NCBI GenBank assembly: GCA_963701015.1
Contig: OY969556.1
Location: 620,001-684,000 of the forward strand
Source: MFD09286-c1 sp963701015
GTDB taxonomy: Bacteria > Bacteroidota > Bacteroidia > Bacteroidales > DTGW01
Direction: 5' to 3'
Length of the DNA stretch: 64,000 nt
Shown: positions 7,909 through 15,987 of the stretch, piece after piece
Position numbering within the stretch: the first letter of the stretch is position 1
Layout of the letters: the number at the start of each line of letters is the position of its first letter
Notes under the pieces: model-generated
Told to the model about the DNA's origin: nothing
What the model saw: only the letters and a program-made list of their open reading frames with translations
Databases searched by the model: none
Position numbers and translations under genes: made by a program

Positions 7909-8757
7909 TTAAAATTCTTTTTCTTCCATTTTTCGTAATAGTGCTTTCTTCAGATTATCAATGAATAAAGTTTGATTCTTGCGATTTTTAATTTCTGAAA
8001 AAGTGTGGTAGATATCGCCAAACTCCACATTGAATATTTTTTCAAACTGTTTTGCCAAATCAATAATTTCACATTGGTTGTCGTTGATACAACCTTCTGA
8101 AACCAAAGCATACAATAATTCTACCAGTTCGGCTTTTGATCCGGTCCATTTTAAAGGAAAGTTTAAACCCCAGGTGGGGGGCATCTGGGGGATTGGCAAG
8201 TCAGAACTTAACCAATGAAGTTCTACTTTTATATAGTCTGAAAAGCGCTCATAAGCTAAAAATCGTGCAATGATTAAATCGTAGCCCGTAGAAAATTCTT
8301 TTTCAACCATGGCAAAACATTCTTCTAAAATAAAGGGAAAGTCGGAATTATTGCGAATAAAATATCGTTCGTCAAGAACACATTTGTCTGATTTATAATA
8401 TGTTATAATGTATTGATTGTCTGAAAAATACGATTGTATATTTTTAAGTTCCTGCTTGCATAAACTTTTCTTTGCCTTTAGAGTGCATAAGTTTTGCATT
8501 TTGGATTCATGCTTGTACAAAGCAGCATAGTAAATTATTTTGCTTATTACAACAGGCTGGATATTTTTAAAGTACTGGATTTCTTCAGATAAGGTTTTGA
8601 ATGAACCATTCGAGAGTAGATATTTGATTTCCCTAAAATGAAGCTTAGCAGATTGAATAGATTTTTCATAGCGGGTTAAAAGCTCTGGAGTAATCTCTTC
8701 AATATTCTTTAGTTCAGTTTCTAAATGATTTAATGAATCACTTATTTTAGAAATCAT
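7909..8757 (-). CDS. rteC: RteC family regulator
   Basis: A 282-residue protein matching the RteC family of Bacteroidales conjugative transposons, in which RteC activates excision genes. Typical features are the helical N-terminus with YFKNIQPVVISKIIYYAALYKHE, the central YIITYYKSDKCVLDERYFIR, and the conserved C-terminal block LKWTGSKAELVELLYALVSEGCIN, then FGDIYHTFSEIKNRK, which precedes a final Arg-rich helix. It lies between the integrase and the excisionase-like gene, the expected position. No RteA/RteB two-component pair is visible in this part of the island, so control of this gene may differ from CTnDOT. The 89 bp to the next gene hold no obvious terminator. Confidence 0.88.
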   Translation of the reverse strand: MISKISDSLNHLETELKNIEEITPELLTRYEKSIQSAKLHFREIKYLLSNGSFKTLSEEIQYFKNIQPVVISKIIYYAALYKHESKMQNLCTLKAKKSLCKQELKNIQSYFSDNQYIITYYKSDKCVLDERYFIRNNSDFPFILEECFAMVEKEFSTGYDLIIARFLAYERFSDYIKVELHWLSSDLPIPQMPPTWGLNFPLKWTGSKAELVELLYALVSEGCINDNQCEIIDLAKQFEKIFNVEFGDIYHTFSEIKNRKNQTLFIDNLKKALLRKMEEKEF

Positions 8758-8954
8758 TCATGAAGGGTTTTAAGACTAAAAAACCGCTTCCAAATTGAAC
8801 GTCACAATTTAAAAACGGGACTATCCAAACCGGGTTGACCCCTCAATCTCCAAAAACTATACCAATTTATAATGCCGCTACCCGGCCAATGGACAATAAT
8901 AACGATAGTAAATAATGAATTATTATCTGTGAAATTTTTGAGGTAAAAGAAATA

Positions 8955-10205
8955 CTATTTATGATTTGATATTTTGCGGGTTTTCTGGTTATTTGTTAAT
9001 TTTTGTTTAAGCGCCTTCATATCTTCACTAACCTTTTTCTGTATGACCTTGGCGTAAATCTGAGTTGTTTTTATGCTTGTATGGCCCAGCATTGAACTTA
9101 CTGACTCAATGGGAACACCATTTGTAAGGGTTACCGTTGTTGCGAAAGTATGACGGGCAACATGGAATGCGAGATTTTTAGTAATACCCGTAAAATCGGC
9201 AATTTCCTTAAGGTATGAATTCAACTTTTGATTGCTAAGAACCGGAAGCAAGCCACCTTTATTTACCACTACCGGGTGATTCTTATATTTTTCAAGAATT
9301 TCCATTGCTTTTGGTAACAATGGAATGTTTGAAGCTGTTTCGGTCTTGTGCCGGTATGTATTTAACCACAATTCGCCATCAATACCCTTTCTTATGTTAT
9401 CAGGTTTAAGCTCTGCTACATCAATATAGGCAAGGCCAGTATAGCAGCAAAAAACAAATATATCACGTACCTGGTCTAAACGTGGCATAAGAAACTTTTT
9501 ATCTTCAATAGCCTTTAATTCTTCCGGAGTAAGAAAATCTCTATCAACAGGCTTGATTTTTATTGTGAAATTCATAAAAGGATCCTTGCTAAGCCATTCA
9601 TTCATTAATGCGATATGGATGACCCGTTTGAGATTTTTAATGTATTTGTAAGTTGTGTTTTGGTTACAATTGCGACTGGTTATAAAATAATGTTCCAGAT
9701 CAGTAACAAACTTATAGTTCAATTGTGCCAACGGAATATCTGACCGTTTATAGTATTTCAGTATGAAATCTTTAATATGGCCTAAAGTAGTTTCATATCT
9801 TGTGTAAGTTGCCTTTGCATGGTCAATGCCAACTTTTTCTTTTAACATCTTATTGTGATATTCAAATACTTCTAACAATGTCTTTTGTTTTGCTGTTCTG
9901 CCTAAAAGAATATCTTTGATCGCTTCAGATGAAAGGTAGGTACCTTCATCTATTATTTGCTTATGTGCCTGATAGGCTTTCCTTTCCCATAAAGTCAAAT
10001 ATTCATTAAGTTGTCGAGTAGTTTCACTATTACCCATGACACGACCACTTTTATTCCAATTCTTAATTTCAACATCGCGTTTAATAGATAATTCTGCACG
10101 CTTTCCATTAATAGTAATTCTTAAGTAAATAGGAGCTTTAACGTCATCTAAAGACTTTTCTTTCCTGATAAAAAATATGATACCTAAGGTTTGGTCATTT
10201 TTCAT
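8955..10205 (-). CDS. Tyrosine recombinase / integrase (IntDOT-like)
   Basis: A 416-residue integrase with an arm-binding N-terminal domain (about 5-90), a SAM-like core-binding domain (about 105-210) and a C-terminal catalytic domain. Catalytic residues by position are K287, H348 and R351 (FHVARH), H375 (MLGH) and the nucleophile Y384 (QIYAKV). The first arginine of the usual R-K-H-R-H-Y set is replaced by alanine (TGLAYIDVAEL, A259). The CTnDOT integrase similarly lacks this arginine and has serine at 259, so activity is plausible. The gene reads away from ssrA, 290 bp from its 3' end. Candidate arm sites lie in that gap. It most likely integrates the island at ssrA. Confidence 0.94.
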   Translation of the reverse strand: MKNDQTLGIIFFIRKEKSLDDVKAPIYLRITINGKRAELSIKRDVEIKNWNKSGRVMGNSETTRQLNEYLTLWERKAYQAHKQIIDEGTYLSSEAIKDILLGRTAKQKTLLEVFEYHNKMLKEKVGIDHAKATYTRYETTLGHIKDFILKYYKRSDIPLAQLNYKFVTDLEHYFITSRNCNQNTTYKYIKNLKRVIHIALMNEWLSKDPFMNFTIKIKPVDRDFLTPEELKAIEDKKFLMPRLDQVRDIFVFCCYTGLAYIDVAELKPDNIRKGIDGELWLNTYRHKTETASNIPLLPKAMEILEKYKNHPVVVNKGGLLPVLSNQKLNSYLKEIADFTGITKNLAFHVARHTFATTVTLTNGVPIESVSSMLGHTSIKTTQIYAKVIQKKVSEDMKALKQKLTNNQKTRKISNHK

Positions 10206-10236
10206 ATCAAATAAGTTTTGTATTAAAACGAAATTT

Positions 10237-10353
10237 AGTTCACCAGATTGTATGATTTTTGGTTAAAAATCAATACAAATATACACAATTTTTGACAAGT
10301 TGTATCATTTTATATTATTAATATATAAATAGTTAGATCATTTCTGGTGAACT
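10237..10353. repeat. Candidate integrase arm-site repeats (attP-derived)
   Basis: Between the integrase and ssrA, AGTTCACCAGA at 10237-10247 recurs as its exact inverse at 10343-10353. A partial copy, AGTTCAC, is at about 10385-10391. TTGTATGATTTT (10248-10259) and TTGTATCATTTT (10300-10311) form an imperfect direct repeat between them. Paired inverted and direct repeats between int and the crossover site are what arm-type binding sites look like. This is inference from position and symmetry. Together with the terminator below, this accounts for the 288 bp between the two genes; I see no coding sequence there. Confidence 0.5.
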
Positions 10354-10434
10354 GGAGAAATTTTTTTAGCAGTTAACCGAATAGTTCACTTATTTATTGA
10401 AAAAAGGGGTGTTTTTTGGTCATTTTGATAAAAT

Positions 10435-10469
10435 AAAAAACCATCTAATCATTTGATTTGATGGTTTTT
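10435..10469 (-). terminator. Intrinsic terminator of ssrA
   Basis: AAAAACCATC (10436-10445) pairs with GATGGTTTTT (10460-10469), with further AATCA/TGATT pairing in the loop. Read on the minus strand, the stem is followed by a run of U (complement of AAATAAAAAA). It lies 25 bp past the 3' end of ssrA and fits a Rho-independent terminator. If the island crossover is inside ssrA, this terminator is supplied by the element. Confidence 0.75.
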
Positions 10470-10493
10470 AATGTTTTTTGACTTCTAAAGATG

Positions 10494-10881
10494 TGGAGCT
10501 GGCGGGAGTCGAACCCGCGTCCAAACAAGAAACAGAAGTGCTTTCTACATGCTTATCCATTTGTTAATTTTCGTCAATATTCAGGCAACTGGCAGCCGAA
10601 ATAATGCTTATCTTCTGTTATTTCGCCAGGTTATCGAAGCATAACCAAACTAGTCCCGGCTCACGAGCGCCTCTTGATCGGAAACCGCAGGACGGGGTCG
10701 CCGAGAGACGTCTTGTCCCAAGCTCTAAGCGAGGGATTAAGTTAATCTACTTTATTCAATTAAGCAGCAAGAGCGTAGTTATTTTCGCCTTCTATGTTTT
10801 GCAACCCATTTTAAGGCCGTTGTTGCGTGGGCCTGCATGCTTACATATCCATTTGCCCTGCTGTCAAAACCGGTCAGCCCC
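10494..10881 (-). ncRNA. ssrA: tmRNA (one-piece)
   Basis: The 5' end GGGGCUGACC (at 10881) and 3' end with T-arm GGUUCGACUCC and acceptor GCCAGCUCCA (to 10494) form the tRNA-like domain of transfer-messenger RNA. The tag frame is visible as GGC GAA AAT AAC TAC GCT CTT GCT GCT TAA, giving GENNYALAA, a Bacteroidota-type tag ending in LAA. tmRNA rescues stalled ribosomes and marks the truncated proteins for proteolysis. The length of 388 nt is normal. CCA is only partly encoded. The 3' end is the likely attachment site of the adjacent island, and the tRNA-like domain is intact. A short open frame on the opposite strand is spurious. Confidence 0.96.
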
Positions 10882-10924
10882 GAATTTTGATTTAAAGCAA
10901 TTGTTTTTTTAATTTAATAGTTTA

Positions 10925-10932
10925 CAAATGTA
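10925..10932 (-). promoter_or_regulatory. ssrA promoter -7 element
   Basis: On the minus strand TACATTTG matches the Bacteroidota -7 consensus TAnnTTTG, about 44 nt before the mature 5' end of tmRNA; RNase P would trim that leader. No clear -33 TTTG is present. The rest of the 385 bp between ssrA and the mprF-like start holds no gene that I can recognise. Confidence 0.55.
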
Positions 10933-11266
10933 CGAAAAAGCTTAAAATTATTCAGGTATTTAAATTGTATAACCAATTAGTTCTACTTTAACTGATTCTA
11001 AATTCAAACTTTTTTCCCCATTTGTTGAATAGTTTAATTTTCAACTTTCACCCATTTGGACTTGGATTAAGTGAGATGAAAATCATTAAAGACTGTTAAA
11101 GTGGTTTAGTAGGACGTAAGTCAATACTATAAAGTTAATTTTACCACTTTTGAATTCAATAATTCAATTTCATATTTTCTTAAAACACATATTACTACTA
11201 ATATATATTTAATTTGAAATCTTTGGCAATTTTCTATTAATTTTGAACAAGAACACAAATTTGCTC

Positions 11267-13858
11267 ATGCAATTGAAAATAAACTCATTGGGAATTCAAG
11301 GGAAGCTGATTATGCAAATTGCCTTGGCACTTTTACCCATCGCATTTTGCATTTATTTTTTAAAACATCAGGGTTATCAGCTACATCAGTCATTTCAACT
11401 AATTAGCAATGTTAAACCATCGTTATTAATACTGGCATTGGTTGTAACAATAACTTACGTTCTTATACATGGCAATATGTACAGGGCAAGCTTCTTAACT
11501 TTAAATGCCAAGGTACCTTTTGGTACAATGTTAATACTTTCATTAAAGCGAAGCTTAATTAGTGTTTTTTTACCGGCAGGTGGGGTTGCACAATATGCTT
11601 TTTTTACGGGAGAGGTTGAAAAGCATGGTGTTTCTAAAACCAAAACACATCTAGCCTCAGTGGTTTATGGAATTTCGGGATTCGCATCTTTATTTCTCAT
11701 AGGTATTCCTGCTATTTTCCTATTGGCTTTTTCGCATCATTTAAGCCAAAATATATTTCTGGCATTTATATTGTTATTAATAATTATTATATCTCTATTT
11801 TTTGCTTTTCGGTCGCTTGTAAGGCAAAAGTGGGTATTTAAAACAATTGTCCATTATTTCCCTTCGGTTGCGCTGGTATTTGAAGAATTGGAAAATGAAC
11901 ATTATTCGAATAAATATTTTATTACTGCAATATTCTATTCCTTTTTAATTGAATTATGTGGAATAGCACATTTGTATATAATTTCCCATGCTTTAGGAAT
12001 ACAATTAAATATTTCAGTTGTATTAATTGCCTATGTAGTTGCAACATTAACTTACGCACTTTCTCCATTTATGAGAGGTATTGGCGCCGTGGAATTAACG
12101 TTAACCTTAACACTTATTCAATACGGAATACCTCAGATTATTGCAATTTCGTGCAGTTTATTGTACAGGTTTTTCGAGTTTTGGATTCCATTGTTGATAG
12201 GGGCGGGAAGCTTTATATATAAAAAAGATAATCTATTATTACGAGTTTTACCTCCATTTTTAACTTTAGCACTTGGATTAGTTGATATATTCTCAGTGTT
12301 AACTCCACCTATCAGAGAAAGGGCTATTTTTTTACGTGAATTTCTGCCCTCGGTAGTTTTACATTTTTCAAGCTTTACTACTATAGTTGCAGGAATTGTA
12401 TTGGTTGTCCTTTCGGCATATTTAATCAGAGGTATGCGGAATGCATGGTTAGCTACTATTGCAATAACAGTACTCTCAATTGTTGCAAATTTGGTCAAGG
12501 CTTTTGATTATGAAGAAGCTGTATTTGCACTTATTGTTTTGGCATTGCTTATTTATACCAAAGACAACTATATTGTTAGACGTGACAAAAGATTGTTCAA
12601 CAATACCAAGTGGTTTTATATCGGAGCTTTCTTTTTTATATTTATATATGGTACGGTAGGTTTTTATTTTCTTGACGTTAAGCATTTCGGTGTAGATTTG
12701 AATTGGGGACAATCATTTGGATATATGCTAAACTCTTTGCTTGTTTTTAATAATGATTTATTGCCTCCACAAACCCATTTTGCCGGTTGGTTTCTTCAGT
12801 CACTTAATTTCTTAGGAGCAGCCTTAGTTTTTTATACATTGTTTATTCTTTTAAAACCTCGAAAACATCAATACAATCCGTTAGAACCAGAAATCTGTCG
12901 TGCTAATGAATTGGTTAAATTATATGGACGTTCTTCTTTAGACTATTTTAAAACTTATCCTGATAAACTTTTTTATTTTACACAGGATAGAAATGCATTT
13001 ATTGCATTTAAACTTGCAGGCGATTATGCTGTTGTTCTTGAAACACCTGTATGCGAAAACGATTCATTAATTCCTGCTATAATTATTGATTTTGAAGAAT
13101 ATTGTAATAATAATGGTTTACGAAGTATTTATTACCGTGTAGATGAAGACCATTTAAAATATTTTAATAAATTAAAAAAGAAATCAATATTTATAGGACA
13201 AGAAGGAATTGTTGATTTATCGAATTTTTCACTTGAGGGTGGTGAAAAAAAACCAACTCGTAATGCCTTAAATAAAGCTAAATCAATAGGATATACCTGC
13301 AATATTTACAATCCGCCACAAAAAGATGGATTTCTTCAGAAACTTAAATCGGTTTCAGATGAATGGTTATTAGGGTATGATAAAAAGGAAAGTGCGTTTA
13401 CACAAGGAGTTTGGAATGTTAAGGAGCTAAAACATCAAGTTATTTTTGCTGTTGAAGATGAAGAGGAAAAAGTTGTAAGCTTTGCCAATATTATTCCTGA
13501 TTATGCAAAAGATGAATGTACGTACGATTTGATTAGAAAAACCAATGATGCATCGGGTGGAGTTTTAGATGTTATAATGGTAAACATGATTGAATATTTT
13601 AAACAACAAAATAAATTACATTTAAACCTTGGAATGGCTCCATTTTCAGGAATTGATCAGGCAAAAAACTTTAAAGAGCGTACTATTAAATTTGCCTATC
13701 AGAATTTTAAGCAATTCGATCATTTTAAAGGCTTACGATTTTTTAAGGAGAAATATGCTTATTTGTGGAAAAATAAATATTTGGTTTATGCCAATGATTT
13801 TGATCTACTACAAATTCCATCAATTCTTGAAAAGGTTAGCAAATATGAAATTAATTAG
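11267..13858 (+). CDS. mprF: MprF-like lipid flippase / aminoacyl-phosphatidylglycerol synthase
   Basis: About 863 residues from the ATG at 11267; a TTG at 11243 could add eight. The N-terminal 540 residues carry many hydrophobic segments of the MprF flippase type (SLKRSLISVFLPAGGVAQYAFF, then SPFMRGIGAVELTLTLTL). The C-terminal about 300 residues are the cytosolic GNAT-fold synthase domain: AFKLAGDYAVVLETPV, KPTRNALNKAKSIGY, DEWLLGYDKKESAFTQG, LHLNLGMAPFSG and a final FKGLRFFKEKYAYLWKNKYLVY. The enzyme transfers an amino acid from charged tRNA to phosphatidylglycerol and flips the product, raising resistance to cationic peptides. Which amino acid or lipid is used cannot be decided. It stands alone and is transcribed away from ssrA. 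Confidence 0.9.
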   Translation: MQLKINSLGIQGKLIMQIALALLPIAFCIYFLKHQGYQLHQSFQLISNVKPSLLILALVVTITYVLIHGNMYRASFLTLNAKVPFGTMLILSLKRSLISVFLPAGGVAQYAFFTGEVEKHGVSKTKTHLASVVYGISGFASLFLIGIPAIFLLAFSHHLSQNIFLAFILLLIIIISLFFAFRSLVRQKWVFKTIVHYFPSVALVFEELENEHYSNKYFITAIFYSFLIELCGIAHLYIISHALGIQLNISVVLIAYVVATLTYALSPFMRGIGAVELTLTLTLIQYGIPQIIAISCSLLYRFFEFWIPLLIGAGSFIYKKDNLLLRVLPPFLTLALGLVDIFSVLTPPIRERAIFLREFLPSVVLHFSSFTTIVAGIVLVVLSAYLIRGMRNAWLATIAITVLSIVANLVKAFDYEEAVFALIVLALLIYTKDNYIVRRDKRLFNNTKWFYIGAFFFIFIYGTVGFYFLDVKHFGVDLNWGQSFGYMLNSLLVFNNDLLPPQTHFAGWFLQSLNFLGAALVFYTLFILLKPRKHQYNPLEPEICRANELVKLYGRSSLDYFKTYPDKLFYFTQDRNAFIAFKLAGDYAVVLETPVCENDSLIPAIIIDFEEYCNNNGLRSIYYRVDEDHLKYFNKLKKKSIFIGQEGIVDLSNFSLEGGEKKPTRNALNKAKSIGYTCNIYNPPQKDGFLQKLKSVSDEWLLGYDKKESAFTQGVWNVKELKHQVIFAVEDEEEKVVSFANIIPDYAKDECTYDLIRKTNDASGGVLDVIMVNMIEYFKQQNKLHLNLGMAPFSGIDQAKNFKERTIKFAYQNFKQFDHFKGLRFFKEKYAYLWKNKYLVYANDFDLLQIPSILEKVSKYEIN

Positions 13859-13926
13859 AAATAAAATATTTATTCCAGCATATTAATAACTGATTTTAAA
13901 AAATCTGTTCTTTTTTTCGAAAAAAT

Positions 13927-13956
13927 TTTGTACAAAAAATATTTTAATTAGCTTTG
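13927..13956 (+). promoter_or_regulatory. tRNA-Phe promoter
   Basis: TTTG at 13927-13930 and TAGCTTTG at 13949-13956, 18 bp apart, match the Bacteroidota -33/-7 promoter form. The -7 element ends 16 bp before the mature 5' end of the tRNA. Confidence 0.7.
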
Positions 13957-13972
13957 CACCGCTATTAAAAAT

Positions 13973-14045
<73 letters not shown>

Positions 14046-14050
14046 CCGCT

Positions 14051-14076
14051 AAAGCCTGAATTTATTCAGGCTTTTT
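14051..14076 (+). terminator. Terminator of tRNA-Phe
   Basis: AAAGCCTGAA (14051-14060), loop TTTA, and TTCAGGCTTT (14065-14074) followed by further T form a perfect 10-bp Rho-independent terminator just after the tRNA. Confidence 0.9.
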
Positions 14077-14130
14077 TGTGAATTGACGGTTTTCAGAATG
14101 ATTGTACTCAGCATTTAAAAAAGTTTAAAA

Positions 14131-14166
14131 ACAAATTAGGCTTGCATTTCTGCAAGCCTAATTTGT
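14131..14166 (-). terminator. Terminator of tRNA-Asp
   Basis: A perfect 16-bp inverted repeat with a 4-nt loop (arms 14131-14146 and 14151-14166, core TTAGGCTTGCA). On the minus strand it directly follows tRNA-Asp and is followed by U-rich sequence. Confidence 0.88.
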
Positions 14167-14169
14167 TTG

Positions 14170-14243
14170 CGGTATGGACGGGACTCGAACCCGCGACCCC
14201 CTGCGTGACAGGCAGGTATTCTAACCAGCTGAACTACCACACC
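14170..14243 (-). tRNA. tRNA-Asp (GTC)
   Basis: On the minus strand: acceptor GGTGTGG/CCATACC, D-arm TAGTTCAGCTGGTTAGAATA, anticodon arm CCTGC-CTGTCAC-GCAGG with anticodon GTC, and T-arm CGGGTTCGAGTCCCG. The discriminator G is at 14170. It converges on tRNA-Phe. Confidence 0.97.
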
Positions 14244-14292
14244 TTATTTTGCTTTCAACGTTTTTTGTTTTCCATTTTCGTCTAATGCGCTG

Positions 14293-14323
14293 CAAAAGTA
14301 ATTTTATTTTCCTTTCCTGCAAA
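14293..14323 (-). promoter_or_regulatory. tRNA-Asp promoter
   Basis: On the minus strand, TTTG (14323-14320) and TACTTTTG (14300-14293) are 19 bp apart, a full match to the Bacteroidota promoter form, about 50 bp before the tRNA. Confidence 0.7.
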
Positions 14324-14376
14324 GTGTCTTTACTATTTTTTTCAATTTTAAAATGCTTTTATAAGGATATGGAATT

Positions 14377-15183
14377 TTACTTATTGAATGATTTCAATTT
14401 CAATTGAGTAAGTACTTTTTTGGTATATAATGGAAAATCTCCATTCATCATCCATGAATAATAACTAGGATCTTTTTTAAAGACTTCATCTACTGGTTGC
14501 CCTTTATATTTCCCGAAATTGATTGTTTCCTGACCTTTTTCGTTGTAAACAATCCTTCCAATAAAATCAACATTGTTGGTATGGCTTGAAAATTTCGATA
14601 AATAATCAATATCATTTTGAATGGGTTCCGAAGCATTTCCTGCCGGATCGGTAAATTTCAAACCTAAATATTTATCTAACTGGGCTTGCAATACTTCATA
14701 GGTTGCCATAGTATCAGCTTTTGAACCATGCGCATCAACCAATTCTTTACTGCAATACAATTTATAAGCCGCACTTAATGTCCTTTGTTCCATTTTGTGG
14801 AAAATAACCTGAACATCAACGAATTTTCGTTTTTTCAAATCAATATCAATATCTGCCCTTAAAAATTCTTCAATAAGCATAGGAAAGTCGAACTTATTAG
14901 AATTAAAGCCAGCAAAGTCACATCCTTCAAAATCATTAGCTAAATTTTGAGCAATTTCTTTAAAAGTAGGCAAGTCTTTCACATCTTCATCAGTAATACC
15001 ATGAATTGCAATTGCTTTAGGGTCAATTGGTATTGTTGGGTTTACGCGTATTGTTTTTACATCTTCCTTACCATTCGGGAAGACTTTTAAATAAGTAAGT
15101 TCAACAATTCTGTCTGATGCTATATTAAGTCCGGTTGTTTCTAAATCGAGAAATACGATTGGATTCTTTAAATTTAATTTCAT
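14377..15183 (-). CDS. DnaQ-like 3'-5' exonuclease (DEDDh)
   Basis: A 268-residue exonuclease. The DEDDh residues are visible: D13 and E15 in FLDLETTGLN, D99 in SNKFDFPML, and H152 and D157 in DAHGSKADT. A C-terminal extension of about 60 residues, INFGKYKGQPVDEVFKKDPSYYSWMM, resembles the small domain found at the end of exodeoxyribonuclease X-type proteins. It removes nucleotides from DNA or RNA 3' ends; whether it serves proofreading, repair or RNA turnover cannot be settled. No polymerase gene lies near it. It is a single gene downstream of the tRNA-Asp promoter region and reads towards it. Confidence 0.9.
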   Translation of the reverse strand: MKLNLKNPIVFLDLETTGLNIASDRIVELTYLKVFPNGKEDVKTIRVNPTIPIDPKAIAIHGITDEDVKDLPTFKEIAQNLANDFEGCDFAGFNSNKFDFPMLIEEFLRADIDIDLKKRKFVDVQVIFHKMEQRTLSAAYKLYCSKELVDAHGSKADTMATYEVLQAQLDKYLGLKFTDPAGNASEPIQNDIDYLSKFSSHTNNVDFIGRIVYNEKGQETINFGKYKGQPVDEVFKKDPSYYSWMMNGDFPLYTKKVLTQLKLKSFNK

Positions 15184-15240
15184 GTAGGAATTGTTGTTAC
15201 TTATTATTTCACTAATTAATAATAATCATTAATTGCTAAT

Positions 15241-15969
15241 TTATTTACGTGTAAACTTGTCTGTTCCAGCATAAACAGAATTATCTGAATTTAATACAGT
15301 ATCACCCGTTGGCCTCACTACAGCAAAATTAACCGATATAATACCATTGCAAGTGTTATATGTTCCAGAACCTTTTACAATTACAGGTTCTCCGTTATAA
15401 CTATAATGATTATCGGTTATAGTAGCCTTTTCATTAATATCACCACTTAATACGTATTTTATAGGCCAGCCATTATTTGAAAAGTTATCAACTTCAATGG
15501 TATCAGTACTCAGGATTGAAAAATTAACATCGAAAGGTACATAGCCACCCGATTCACAACAAGTGTATTTACCATTGCCAATAAGCTCGTTTATATTAAA
15601 TGGGCAAAATCCCTGTATGAAAAGCTTTAATGTATCCATAGAAGTTTTTCCGCCCAAGTTGGTTTCTTTAACATAAAGCATTATACTTGTATCCTTAGTA
15701 GTTTTTGCCTTAACATGCGACATATAGGGAGTATCAATTGTAATTGTGAGCGAATCGAATGAGGAACTCCAGTCAAAAGTTGAGCCACCTCTTGGGATAG
15801 CATAATAATCGTATGTGGTAACATCGTTACCCCTAATGGTGTCTGATCCGGTTATGGTCTGTTTGCCTGGATCAACATTACTCCAGTCATACTTTTCTTT
15901 GTTCCCACAGTTTGACAAAATTAAAACAAGGAAATAAAGTGAAATAATTTTATATAATTTAAATTTCAT
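15241..15969 (-). CDS. SusD-associated surface lipoprotein, function unknown
   Basis: A 242-residue lipoprotein: a signal sequence ending in LILSNC gives an acylation site at C21, followed by charged GNKEKYDW. The body is beta-rich, with an Ig/PKD-like stretch at about 35-115 and a second domain containing CPFNINELIGNGKYTCCES and an ISVNFAV strand. I do not recognise a named family. It is the last gene of a three-gene operon after susC and susD (18 bp after susD), the place where surface glycan- or peptide-binding lipoproteins usually sit, so ligand capture at the cell surface is the likely role. No enzyme gene accompanies the operon here. Confidence 0.75.
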   Translation of the reverse strand: MKFKLYKIISLYFLVLILSNCGNKEKYDWSNVDPGKQTITGSDTIRGNDVTTYDYYAIPRGGSTFDWSSSFDSLTITIDTPYMSHVKAKTTKDTSIMLYVKETNLGGKTSMDTLKLFIQGFCPFNINELIGNGKYTCCESGGYVPFDVNFSILSTDTIEVDNFSNNGWPIKYVLSGDINEKATITDNHYSYNGEPVIVKGSGTYNTCNGIISVNFAVVRPTGDTVLNSDNSVYAGTDKFTRK

Positions 15970-15987
15970 ATGTCAAAATTTATAAAA

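Larger units (their letters stand above)
1..10493. mobile_element. Integrated genomic island (partial) next to ssrA
   Basis: The stretch from the left edge to the 3' end of ssrA holds an integrase, RteC, an excisionase-like HTH protein, a DnaD-like protein, a DnaC-like ATPase, and then AbiE and restriction-modification genes, all on the minus strand. Integrase next to the 3' end of tmRNA is a classic island arrangement, and RteC plus an IntDOT-like integrase point to a Bacteroidales conjugative or mobilizable element. No relaxase, VirD4 or Tra gene is visible, so it may be a mobilizable or decayed element, or the transfer genes may lie to the left of position 1. The left boundary is unknown. 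Confidence 0.75.

Noticed and set aside
10604..10912. Open frame of 102 codons on the plus strand
   Set aside because: It lies entirely over ssrA on the opposite strand; tmRNA structure explains the sequence.
14131..14166. Long perfect palindrome as an insertion-element end
   Set aside because: Position directly after tRNA-Asp and U-rich flank make a terminator sufficient.
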